The translations under genes were made by a program, and so were the position numbers. This document shows positions 1 through 7,200 of a stretch of DNA of 11,977 nt, piece after piece (the stretch's first letter is position 1; each line of letters starts with the position of its first letter). The notes beneath the pieces are model-generated. The model was not told the origin of the DNA. It worked only from the letters and a program-made list of their open reading frames with translations, and did no database searches. Source of the DNA: Bacillota bacterium. Lineage in GTDB: Bacteria; Bacillota; DTU025. Location of the stretch: contig DMOT01000179.1 in assembly GCA_003456765.1 (NCBI GenBank), forward strand, positions 1-11,977. The letters run 5' to 3'.

Positions 1-415
1 CTACGTCAGTCTGGAAGCCGCTCTCCTGGGATATGATAGCCGCAACAAGAGATGGGTCCACTCCATTGCGCAGGCTCTCGAAGTTGATCGTCTCTACGAA
101 AGGCATGTCCCTCACTTCAATGCGAGCAGAACAATAGTCCCCCAGTATGTCAATGGCCCGAGCCGACAGCTGATCTACGTATTCCACGCCTGCCCATGAG
201 TAAACAGCGAAGATCGCAATCAGCGCGGCGAGCGATATTATCCAGCGTTTCTGTATCTTCATCGACGGGCGAAACAAAGACACCATGAAGACTAGCGGGC
301 TGATGATCACACCCAGGATCCCAGTGACAACCATGACTCCAAAACTCATGCTCCGCTTCTTCTGCGTCGATCTCTTGCTGCGCCTCGGCGCACTGCGCTT
401 CGGTTTTTCTGGCAT
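1..415 (-). CDS. Membrane-anchored lytic transglycosylase (SLT family), N-terminal part
   Basis: The visible 138 residues begin with a very basic cytoplasmic tail (about residues 1-23, rich in Lys and Arg). Two hydrophobic segments follow, about residues 24-47 and 58-77, and then a region that enters an SLT-type lysozyme-like domain. The sequence NGVDPSLVAAIISQESGF (residues 117-134) is the hallmark opening of that domain, and Glu131 is the expected catalytic acid. Enzymes of this family cleave the MurNAc-GlcNAc bond of peptidoglycan, forming 1,6-anhydro products; this one should act outside the membrane. The ATG at 415 is preceded on the minus strand by GGGGGAG with 5-nt spacing, which supports the start. 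The rest of the catalytic domain and the stop lie beyond the window. It occupies the position after yabP where yabQ and divIC are expected in Bacillus. A role in spore wall remodelling is possible but is inference from location only. Confidence 0.85.
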   Translation of the reverse strand, partial: MPEKPKRSAPRRSKRSTQKKRSMSFGVMVVTGILGVIISPLVFMVSLFRPSMKIQKRWIISLAALIAIFAVYSWAGVEYVDQLSARAIDILGDYCSARIEVRDMPFVETINFESLRNGVDPSLVAAIISQESGFQTDV

Positions 416-435
416 ATGCGCTCCCCCGGCGAGGC

Positions 436-573
436 CTATTCTCCCAGGCTTCGCGCGATTCCGCCGGACGATTCAGAAAGGTCTGAATAATACAACCTGG
501 ATTTCTTCACTTGTCGCCTCGCATTGTCACAGTATTCGTCGTCTTTCTGCTGAATCCTACGTGCACTCACCAT
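436..573 (-). CDS. Doubtful 45-codon ORF between yabP and the transglycosylase gene
   Basis: A short open frame of 45 residues starts ATG-GTG at 573 and ends in TAG at 436. It is charged and hydrophilic (beginning MVSARRIQQKDDEY) and matches no family I recognise; it is not a DivIC or YabQ homologue. No good ribosome binding site precedes it, only a weak GGAAA directly upstream. It is listed because it is the only candidate in this 257-base gap. It could equally be untranslated leader of the downstream transglycosylase gene, since it contains a 7-bp hairpin. Confidence 0.15.
   Translation of the reverse strand: MVSARRIQQKDDEYCDNARRQVKKSRLYYSDLSESSGGIARSLGE
471..488 (-). repeat. 7-bp perfect inverted repeat in the yabP-transglycosylase gap
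   Basis: ATTCAGA (471-477) and TCTGAAT (482-488) are perfect complements around a 4-base loop. Read on the minus strand no T-run follows, so it does not look like an intrinsic terminator. It lies 56 bases upstream of the transglycosylase start and could be an operator or a leader hairpin. Confidence 0.4.
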
Positions 574-672
574 TTTCCAGCGCCCGGCAGTGCCTGACAA
601 CGCTTCTTAGCAACAAGACACCTTTCAGTCAGGCATCCATCGCCCCGGGGGCCCGGACGAATCCTCCCTCGC

Positions 673-984
673 CTATCGGAGCAGCCTTCCCAGCAGACCT
701 CGTCCTTTTTTCGGGCTTTCGTCAAAATAGTCGCACGTCTCAACATACCCCTCAATCTCGATAGTGCCATCCTCCAGATTGAGCTGGCGTATGTGGAGAT
801 CATGCCCGGTAACAGTGAGAACTCCCGCATTTGTATCAAGGATTATCTCCTCATCATCGAAGCTCTCAACGTTGGCTACTCCATCTACCATCATGCTTTC
901 ACGGTCGACCATCACGACTCTGTGCTGGAGGCCAGAGCGCTTCCGCCTTGCCTCATCAGTCAAGTCAGGCCCCTTGGCGGCCAT
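673..984 (-). CDS. yabP: Sporulation protein YabP
   Basis: A protein of 103 residues of the YabP family, small soluble proteins needed for efficient spore formation in Bacillus; their biochemical role is not established. The family pattern is visible from HRVVMVDRESMMVDGVANV through the IILDTNAGVLTVTGHDLHI segment to the IEIEGYVETCDYFD stretch. It ends in a basic tail (KKGRGLLGRLLR). The frame stays open upstream to 1074. I choose the ATG at 984 because AAGGAG lies 8 bases before it and because the family starts near this point. A sigma-E-like promoter lies about 80 bases upstream, which would suit mother-cell expression as in Bacillus. Unlike Bacillus, no yabO precedes it and no yabQ follows it. 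Confidence 0.9.
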   Translation of the reverse strand: MAAKGPDLTDEARRKRSGLQHRVVMVDRESMMVDGVANVESFDDEEIILDTNAGVLTVTGHDLHIRQLNLEDGTIEIEGYVETCDYFDESPKKGRGLLGRLLR

Positions 985-992
985 CGGCACCA

Positions 993-998
993 CTCCTT
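993..998 (-). promoter_or_regulatory. Ribosome binding site fixing the yabP start
   Basis: Minus-strand AAGGAG with 8-base spacing to the ATG at 984. It excludes the longer in-frame start at 1074 as the main initiation site. Confidence 0.75.
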
Positions 999-1061
999 CG
1001 GACAAATCTTTGCATATGGAACGCATGCATCCCTCGTGGGAAAAACAATTTGTCCTATGGA

Positions 1062-1090
1062 TGTGTATGCCCATTCAGACCACATAATGC
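1062..1090 (-). promoter_or_regulatory. Candidate sigma-E-type promoter for yabP
   Basis: On the minus strand a -35-like GCATTAT (1084-1090) is followed after 14 bases by CATACACA (1062-1069). The sigma-E consensus is roughly KMATATT, 14-15 bases, CATACANT. The -10 element therefore matches at 7 of 8 positions and the -35 at 5 of 7. Transcription would start near 1054, giving a leader of about 70 bases before yabP. This fits the known mother-cell control of yabP in Bacillus, but the match is by eye only. Confidence 0.45.
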
Positions 1091-1103
1091 CTGGGCCCAG
1101 AGC

Positions 1104-1946
1104 CTAGAGACCCTTCCCCTTCGCCTCATCCCATATGGCGTCCATCTCGTCAAATGTCATTTCCTCCAGGGCGACCCCACTCTCATCAGCCCTGTGCTCG
1201 ATGAACTTGAACCTTGACGCAAACTTCGAATTGGTGCGCCTCAGGGCCTCCTCGGGGTCTATGTCAAGGAGCCTTGCCACATTCACTACAGCAAAGAGAA
1301 GATCCCCAAGCTCCTCGCCGATCCTCTCCTTTTCGCCTGACGCCATAGCCTCCTTGAGCTCATCAGCCTCCTCCCACACCTTGGCGGAGGCATCTTCCGC
1401 GCACTCCCAGTCGAAGCCGACGCGGCTCGCCTTGTCCTGGATCTTCGCCGCCTGCATGAGAGCGGGCAAGTACTGTGGCACTTCGTCAAGGATTGACGCA
1501 AGTTCCCCAGAAGGCGATCCCTTCTCCCTCTGCTTGATCCGCTCCCAATTCCTTAAAACAGTCCCCGCATCGTCCGCCCTAACATCGCCGAACACATGAG
1601 GGTGGCGGCGCACCAGCTTCGCGCTGATAGCCTCTACCACATCGTTGAAATCGAAAACTCCATCTTCATCTGCAATCTGGCAATGAAAGACTACCTGCAG
1701 AAGCAGATCTCCAAGCTCCTCGCAGAGCAGGGAAGGGTCACCGCTGTCAATCGCCTCAACGACTTCATACGCCTCTTCTATGACATATGGTTTCAGAGAC
1801 GATGACGTCTGTTTATGGTCCCAGGGGCACCCGCCCGGCCCCCGCAGCTTAGCCATGATCTTGACAAGCTTGTCCGCAGGGTATCCGCATTGCGGCATGC
1901 ACTCTTCTGTCGTTTCACCCTGTCGCGACCTATCTACATCAGCCAT
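1104..1946 (-). CDS. mazG: Nucleoside triphosphate pyrophosphohydrolase MazG
   Basis: A two-domain MazG of 280 residues. It hydrolyses (d)NTPs to monophosphate and pyrophosphate and is thought to cleanse the pool of non-canonical nucleotides. The first domain opens with LRGPGGCPWDHKQT (about residues 34-47), then EEAYE (57-61) and EELGDLLLQVVFH (76-88), which carry the metal-binding acidic residues. The second repeat has EEADELKEA and EELGDLLFAVVNVA. The size matches stand-alone MazG; Bacillus YabN in the same position has an extra N-terminal tetrapyrrole-methylase domain that is absent here. The frame also offers GTG at 1955, but GGAAGG lies only 1 base before it. The same element is 10 bases from the ATG at 1946, so that start is preferred. 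ATG at 1898 is a further option. Confidence 0.93.
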   Translation of the reverse strand: MADVDRSRQGETTEECMPQCGYPADKLVKIMAKLRGPGGCPWDHKQTSSSLKPYVIEEAYEVVEAIDSGDPSLLCEELGDLLLQVVFHCQIADEDGVFDFNDVVEAISAKLVRRHPHVFGDVRADDAGTVLRNWERIKQREKGSPSGELASILDEVPQYLPALMQAAKIQDKASRVGFDWECAEDASAKVWEEADELKEAMASGEKERIGEELGDLLFAVVNVARLLDIDPEEALRRTNSKFASRFKFIEHRADESGVALEEMTFDEMDAIWDEAKGKGL

Positions 1947-1979
1947 ACCTACCACGCCTTCCGCGATATTTGCTTTCCA

Positions 1980-2093
1980 CTACGACTTCACCAAACCCAG
2001 CCGGGCAAGAATGCGAGCCAGGGGCGGCCCGACCTTCGGGATCATCTCAATGTCGGCCCCGACAATTCCGCCGACGGCAAGCATCACTACGAA
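1980..2093 (-). other. In-frame continuation of spoVB beyond its TAG stop
   Basis: Directly after the TAG at 2094-2096 the same frame stays open for 37 codons to a second TAG at 1980-1982. The encoded peptide begins FVVMLAVGGIVGADIEMI and continues with PKVGPPLARILARLGLVKS. From memory of the family, a last hydrophobic segment followed by an acidic '-D-E-(I/L)P-K-(I/V)G' stretch and a helical basic tail is how SpoVB-like proteins end. If it is included, the gap to mazG shrinks from 147 to 33 bases, in keeping with the rest of the operon. I read it as the natural C-terminus cut off by a nonsense change, a recoding event or a base error. Confidence 0.7.
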
Positions 2094-3590
2094 CTAAGGC
2101 ACAGCCGCCACCGCTATGGAGGCGATCGTCGCAAGCCCTGGCCGTCCCGTCATCCTGGCCAGAGACGACTGGGTGATTCTGGCCACCGCCGCCATTACCG
2201 CAGCAGATATTGCAGGCTTTGCAAACTCCGCCGCAAGGCCTGCCCCAGCCCCGCGCCCTAGCCTCCTCGCCACATCTGCCAGGTTAGCAAGGGCAACTAC
2301 TGCAAAGCCTACAGATGTACTTATGGCAGCGCCTGCCACATTGAGCTGAGGCAACCCTGTAAGCCACCACTCGCAAGCCACTTTGACAGCCGAGCCGATC
2401 AAAAGGTTCTTCACAGGGCCTCCCGGATATCCCATGCCCTGCAGGATCGCACCGGACGTCTGAAGCACACACAGAAATGCTGAGGCAGGAGCAAGCGCCC
2501 CGAGCACCCGGCCCACGTCAGGCCGTCCATACACAAGACTACATATCTCCGAGCTGAGTGTCCATAGTCCGAGACCGGCAGGAAGAGCTATCAGAGCTGT
2601 CAGCCTCATTGCAGCCCGGGCCCGTCTCTCAGCGCCCGCCCTGCTGCCTACGGCTAATGCTTCGGAAATCGCCGGCACTATGCTTGCTGCAAGCGCAATC
2701 GTAAGCACGTTGGGAAAGTATGCGAGGGGAAGTGCCATTCCGCTCAACTGCCCGAATAGAGCTGTGGCATTCTCGGCAGAAAAACCTGCAACACCAAGGC
2801 GTGCTGGCACCATCGCGGAATCGATCGCCCTGACAATGGGCAAAACCGACGCGCCGATAGCGACTGGCAGCGCAATCGCGAATATGGCTGCCACCAGCTC
2901 CCACGTTGTCTCTTCGCTCCGCCCCGCCCGCCTCGCAGTCTTTCCTTCCGCGTCCATGCGGATACCCACTCGCCCGCTCCTCATCTTGCCCCTGCTCATC
3001 CTCTGGGCGTACACGAACAGAAGGTATGCAAGGCCGGCCAGGCCTCCTGTTACAGCTCCCAGGGCAGCACCAGCAGCGGCGTACTCAACTCCGCGAGGCA
3101 TCAAAGTGGTGGCGAGAACCAGCATAGTGCCTACGCGGACGAACTGCTCCACGACCTGCGATGCAGCGGATGGTCCCATGTCCTGGTGCCCCTGGAAATA
3201 CCCTCGGAATGCCGACATCACCGTGACGAAAAAAAGGGCGGGAGCAATTGCCCGTATGGCAAGCGCTACCCGCACGTCGTGGTAGATATGTTCTGCAAGC
3301 CAATCAGCTCCAAGATACATGAATGATGCAGATGCAAGCCCAGTGCATAGCATTATCATGATTGCGACTCTCAGTATGCGGATGGACCCGCGCTCATCGC
3401 CGATTGCCATGCGTTCCGCCACAAGTTTTGAGACCGCAAGAGGCAACCCTGCTACTGAAGCGACGAGAAAGAAATTATACAGAGGTTGCGCGAGCTCGAG
3501 CAACCCCATGCCTTCGTCGCCAATGGTATTAGCAAGCGGAATTCTGTAGACAGCGCCGAGTATCCGGCTGATCACTCCGGCTGCCGCCAT
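2094..3590 (-). CDS. spoVB: SpoVB/YabM-like polysaccharide flippase (MOP superfamily), interrupted at both ends
   Basis: A polytopic membrane protein of 498 codons. The N-terminal signature GVISRILGAVYRIPLANTIG and IGDEGMGLLELAQPLYNFF, the early FRGYFQGHQDMGPSAASQVV loop and alternating hydrophobic segments throughout identify the SpoVB branch of the MATE-like MOP superfamily. Relatives flip lipid-linked wall precursors; SpoVB is needed for spore cortex synthesis. Both ends are odd. Conserved-looking residues (SFVRGAAL) precede the first ATG in frame, but there is no ATG, GTG or TTG between that ATG and the spoVT stop at 3639-3641. At the other end TAG at 2094 precedes 37 codons of family-like C-terminus. 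The ATG at 3590 has a weak GGGGTG 8 bases upstream. The gene may be decaying or use unusual signals; the function is secure at family level only. Confidence 0.85.
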   Translation of the reverse strand: MAAAGVISRILGAVYRIPLANTIGDEGMGLLELAQPLYNFFLVASVAGLPLAVSKLVAERMAIGDERGSIRILRVAIMIMLCTGLASASFMYLGADWLAEHIYHDVRVALAIRAIAPALFFVTVMSAFRGYFQGHQDMGPSAASQVVEQFVRVGTMLVLATTLMPRGVEYAAAGAALGAVTGGLAGLAYLLFVYAQRMSRGKMRSGRVGIRMDAEGKTARRAGRSEETTWELVAAIFAIALPVAIGASVLPIVRAIDSAMVPARLGVAGFSAENATALFGQLSGMALPLAYFPNVLTIALAASIVPAISEALAVGSRAGAERRARAAMRLTALIALPAGLGLWTLSSEICSLVYGRPDVGRVLGALAPASAFLCVLQTSGAILQGMGYPGGPVKNLLIGSAVKVACEWWLTGLPQLNVAGAAISTSVGFAVVALANLADVARRLGRGAGAGLAAEFAKPAISAAVMAAVARITQSSLARMTGRPGLATIASIAVAAVP

Positions 3591-3638
3591 AAGCGCGGCA
3601 CCCCGAACAAATGACGTCTGATCCCGGTTGCTGTTCGT

Positions 3639-4196
3639 TTATGCCACCTGCCTTGCCAGATACCCCGCAGCCGTAACTGCCAGGCCTTCCTCAAGACCGC
3701 CTACAGTGGAGTCGTTCGAGGTCGTGCCCACTACTACAGCGCCAACGGCGTCGCCGTCTGCTACAATAGGCGCTATGGCAGCGGAAATCATGGCAACCGA
3801 ATCCGGACCTGCACTAGCCAATATGCCGGACGCATCTCCGCCTCCGCTGAAGTGGACCATTAGCGCCTGCTTCTCGGCCATTGCCTTCTCTATAGCACGG
3901 CCCACGCGACGACCCAGGAGTTCCTCGCTGTGCGGCCCAGATGCAGCTATCACCATATCCCTGTCGCATATGAGGGCTACACCGCCCGATGATGCCGATA
4001 GGGATTCAGCCATGTCGGATGCTACATCCCTGAGTTGGGCCACAGGCGAGTACTTCTTCAGCACTATGCTTCCCTTTGGATCCACATATATCTCGACTGA
4101 ATCGCCCTCATGTATTCGAAGGCTCCTTCGAAGCTCTTTAGGCACCACAATTCTACCCAATTCGTCGATGCGTCTGACAATTCCAGTAGCTCTCAT
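3639..4196 (-). CDS. spoVT: Stage V sporulation regulator SpoVT (AbrB-type)
   Basis: A 185-residue homologue of SpoVT, which in Bacillus modulates sigma-G-dependent genes in the forespore. Residues 1-50 form the AbrB-type swapped-hairpin DNA-binding domain, with the signature GIVRRIDELGRIVVPKELRR followed by SLRIHEGDSVEIYV. Residues from about 55 to 180 form a GAF-like domain, as in Bacillus SpoVT (178 residues). The ATG at 4196 has AGGAGGG at 4206-4212 with 9-base spacing. It starts 37 bases after the mfd stop, so it may be co-transcribed with mfd, and I found no convincing sigma-G promoter in the short gap. Its TAA is also the upstream boundary of the spoVB frame. SASP genes are SpoVT-influenced in Bacillus, which links it by inference to the SASP gene at 10974. 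Confidence 0.96.
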   Translation of the reverse strand: MRATGIVRRIDELGRIVVPKELRRSLRIHEGDSVEIYVDPKGSIVLKKYSPVAQLRDVASDMAESLSASSGGVALICDRDMVIAASGPHSEELLGRRVGRAIEKAMAEKQALMVHFSGGGDASGILASAGPDSVAMISAAIAPIVADGDAVGAVVVGTTSNDSTVGGLEEGLAVTAAGYLARQVA

Positions 4197-4205
4197 TCCT
4201 CAATA

Positions 4206-4212
4206 CCCTCCT
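4206..4212 (-). promoter_or_regulatory. Ribosome binding site of spoVT
   Basis: Minus-strand AGGAGGG, 9 bases before the ATG at 4196, in the 37-base gap after mfd. Confidence 0.7.
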
Positions 4213-4233
4213 GCATGTTATTGACTGATGTTG

Positions 4234-7200
4234 TCATTGATTAACTGCTACGCTCTGCCTCATCTCAGATAGGATATTCATCAGAGTGTGCAAGATCTCT
4301 CTTTCGGACATCCCGTGGGTTTTGACCCTGAGCCTTTGTGTCCTCCCTGCCGCAAACGCCACTCTTCCTTTGAACGGCCCGGCAATCCTCGCCATGTCGC
4401 TGTATGCATAGCGCACCCCGTCGGCGAATCGCACTACTACTCCGTTCCGCTCACTGGCGATACTTGCAGCTCCCAACTCCCTTGCGAGGACCTTCAGCGC
4501 GGCAATGGCAATGAGGTTGTCTACAGGAAGCGGCAATGGCCCAAATCTATCGATGAACTCCTTAGAGAGATCTGAAGCGTCCTCAAGAGACTCGATGCCG
4601 TTGATCTTCTTATAGACCTCTATCTTCTGCCGCGAATCGGGAACATAAGAGTCAGGCACGTAAGCGTCAACAGTAAGGTCAATCATGACCGGCGGCGGCT
4701 CCGGCTTCTTCTGCTCACCCTTAAGCTCCCCTATGGTCTCTTCCAGAAGCCTGCAGTACATCTCAAATCCGACCGCCGCAATATGGCCATGCTGTTCAGG
4801 ACCGAGAATGTTCCCTGCCCCTCGTATCTCAAGGTCACGCATGGCTATCTTGTAGCCCGACCCCAGGCTCGTAAACTCCCGAATTGCAGCCAGCCTCTTC
4901 TCTGCAATTTCGCTGAGGGCTGCATCCCGCTTGAACAGAAGGTACGCATAGGCCACCCTGTTCGTTCTTCCCACCCTGCCGCGCAGCTGGTAGAGTTGAG
5001 CAAGCCCAAGATTATGGGCGTCATCAATGATTATTGTGTTGACGTTCGGAATATCAATACCAGATTCTATTATAACCGTGCAAACAAGAATATCAAACTC
5101 TTGTGCCATAAATTGTAGCATTACTTGCTCAAGCCGATCCTCCGGCATCTGGCCATGGGCAACGCCTATGGACGCTTCAGGAACGAGCCGGCTGAGCCTT
5201 GCGGCTACCTCTTCTATGTCGTAAACCCTGTTGTGGACGAAGTAAATCTGCCCTTTGCGGTCGATCTCCCTGAGAAGGATCTCCCTTATGAGGCTCTCGT
5301 TCTTCTCCACTACATACGTCCTTATAGGAAACCTATTCTCAGGCGGGGTTTCCATAAGGCTCATGTCCCTGACCCCTGCCATAGCCATATGGAGAGTCCT
5401 GGGAATAGGCGTTGCCGTCAACGTGAGAACATCAACTTCTTCACGGAGTTCCTTTAAGCGTTCCTTCTGGGCCACGCCAAACCTCTGTTCCTCGTCGACG
5501 ACTACCAGGCCCAGGTCGCGGAAGCTCACGTCCTGTGAGAGCAGGCGATGGGTTCCAATCACCACATCAACCGACCCCATCTTCAGACCTCGAATAACCC
5601 GTCTTTGTTCCGCTTCCGACTGGAATCTTGACAAGATCGCCACTTCCATCGGAAATCCGCGGAATCGCTCTGAGAACGTGGCGTAATGCTGCTGAGCGAG
5701 GATCGTTGTGGGAACCAGCACTGCAACCTGCTTCCCGTCGACCGCGGCCTTGAAAGCCGCCCTGAGCGCTACCTCAGTTTTGCCAAATCCAACGTCTCCA
5801 CAGAGCAACCTGTCCATGGGCATAGGCTTTTCCATGTCCCGCTTCACATCTACTATGGACCGCCACTGATCGGGTGTCTCCTCGTAAGGAAAGAGATCTT
5901 CGAACTCCTGCTGCCACACTGTGTCGGGCGAGAACGCATAACCCTTCACCGACTCCCTGGCCGCATGCAACCTGAGCAGGTCTTCCGCCATGTCTTGCAC
6001 CGACTCGCGCACTCTGGTTTTGGCACGCGTCCATTCTGTCCCTCCAAGTTTATTCAAGCGGGGCGGCGAATCTTCCATCCCTATGTATTTCTGCAGAAGA
6101 GAAACCTGGTCAGTAGGGACATAAACCCTATCCTCGCCGGCGTACTGAACCAGGAGGTAGTCGCGTTGGACCCCGGCCACCTCCAGGGTCTGCACTCCGC
6201 CGTATTTGCCAACTCCATGATTGACGTGGACCACATAGTCCCCGGGCGACAGATCCGTGTAACTGGCAATCCGTGCACCCTCTTCAACGCTGGCAAACCG
6301 CCGCCTCTTCTTCCGCCGCCCGTATATCTCAGCTTCTGTAAGAACCAAAAGCTTGATGTCGGTACACTGAAATCCGGAAGAGAGCTCGCCTTCCGCCATG
6401 CAAATGGTGCCAGCCTCAGGAACGGACTCCAATCCATCGCACGAGATCGTCGAGATGCCCTTCTCCTCGAAGAGCTCGGCAAGTCTCGCACACCTTTCCC
6501 CGGTCGACGCTACACAGACTACTCTGTACTGCCTTTTACGGTAATTCTTGATCTCGTGAACAAGATCGTCGAAGCGTCCCGCAAATATCTCTGCCTGCTT
6601 CGTCTGGGCCACTATGTTGTCTGAAGCGGCAGGCAGGATCCCATCAAGCCTGTCGCCGCTGCCGTCTGCCGCCCTGGCAAGCAAGGACATGGCAACGGTC
6701 TGCCGCCGCCCGACAGACTCCGCAACTTCCGCAGCATCCATGTACAGATCTGCTTGAGATGGAAGGACCATGGCGGCTTCAAGCAGCGTCGCATATGTTT
6801 CCCGTATGTCAGCCTCGTAACCGGCAAGAGCTTCTTTGAACCTGATGGGCTCATCGACAACGAACAATGCTTCGCCAGCCCAATCAGCCACTGTCACTCG
6901 TTCCTCATAGAAGAACGGAAGGTACTGCTCGTCATTGTCGAAGAAGGTTCCGTTCTCAAAGCGTTCGAGATGATGGTCGACCCTCTCTCGCAGCTGATTT
7001 CTGGTATGGACCATCAAAGCAGCAGAAGAGGAGCCTCGCCGTGCAGATGCTGTATGCATGGCGCCGGCCAGCGACGGCTCCCTTCGCGCCATACTCCCGT
7101 CCACACGTTCAAGCTCCTCGCAGATCTTCGCGCACGCCAGCTCCAGTCGGCCGCTGTCATATAGAAACTCCCTCGCAGGAGTAATTGCAACCTCATCCAG

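Noticed and set aside
567..839. A 90-codon minus-strand frame overlapping yabP
   Set aside because: It overlaps yabP in another frame, lacks a ribosome binding site and has no recognisable product.
985..1074. Longer yabP start at 1074
   Set aside because: It would start at the candidate sigma-E -10 region and ignore the AAGGAG site placed for the ATG at 984.
1980..2096. TAG reassignment (for example pyrrolysine) as explanation of the spoVB stop
   Set aside because: glmU, mazG and yabP all end in TAG at their expected ends, so a global reassignment is unlikely. There is also no pyrrolysine gene in view.
4197..4300. Sigma-G promoter for spoVT at the end of mfd
   Set aside because: A GAATA -35-like element occurs, but no CATNNTA-like -10 lies at the right distance.
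5686..6624. A 312-codon plus-strand open frame inside mfd
   Set aside because: It is antisense to well-conserved mfd domains, and its product resembles no family. It arises from codon bias of the real gene.
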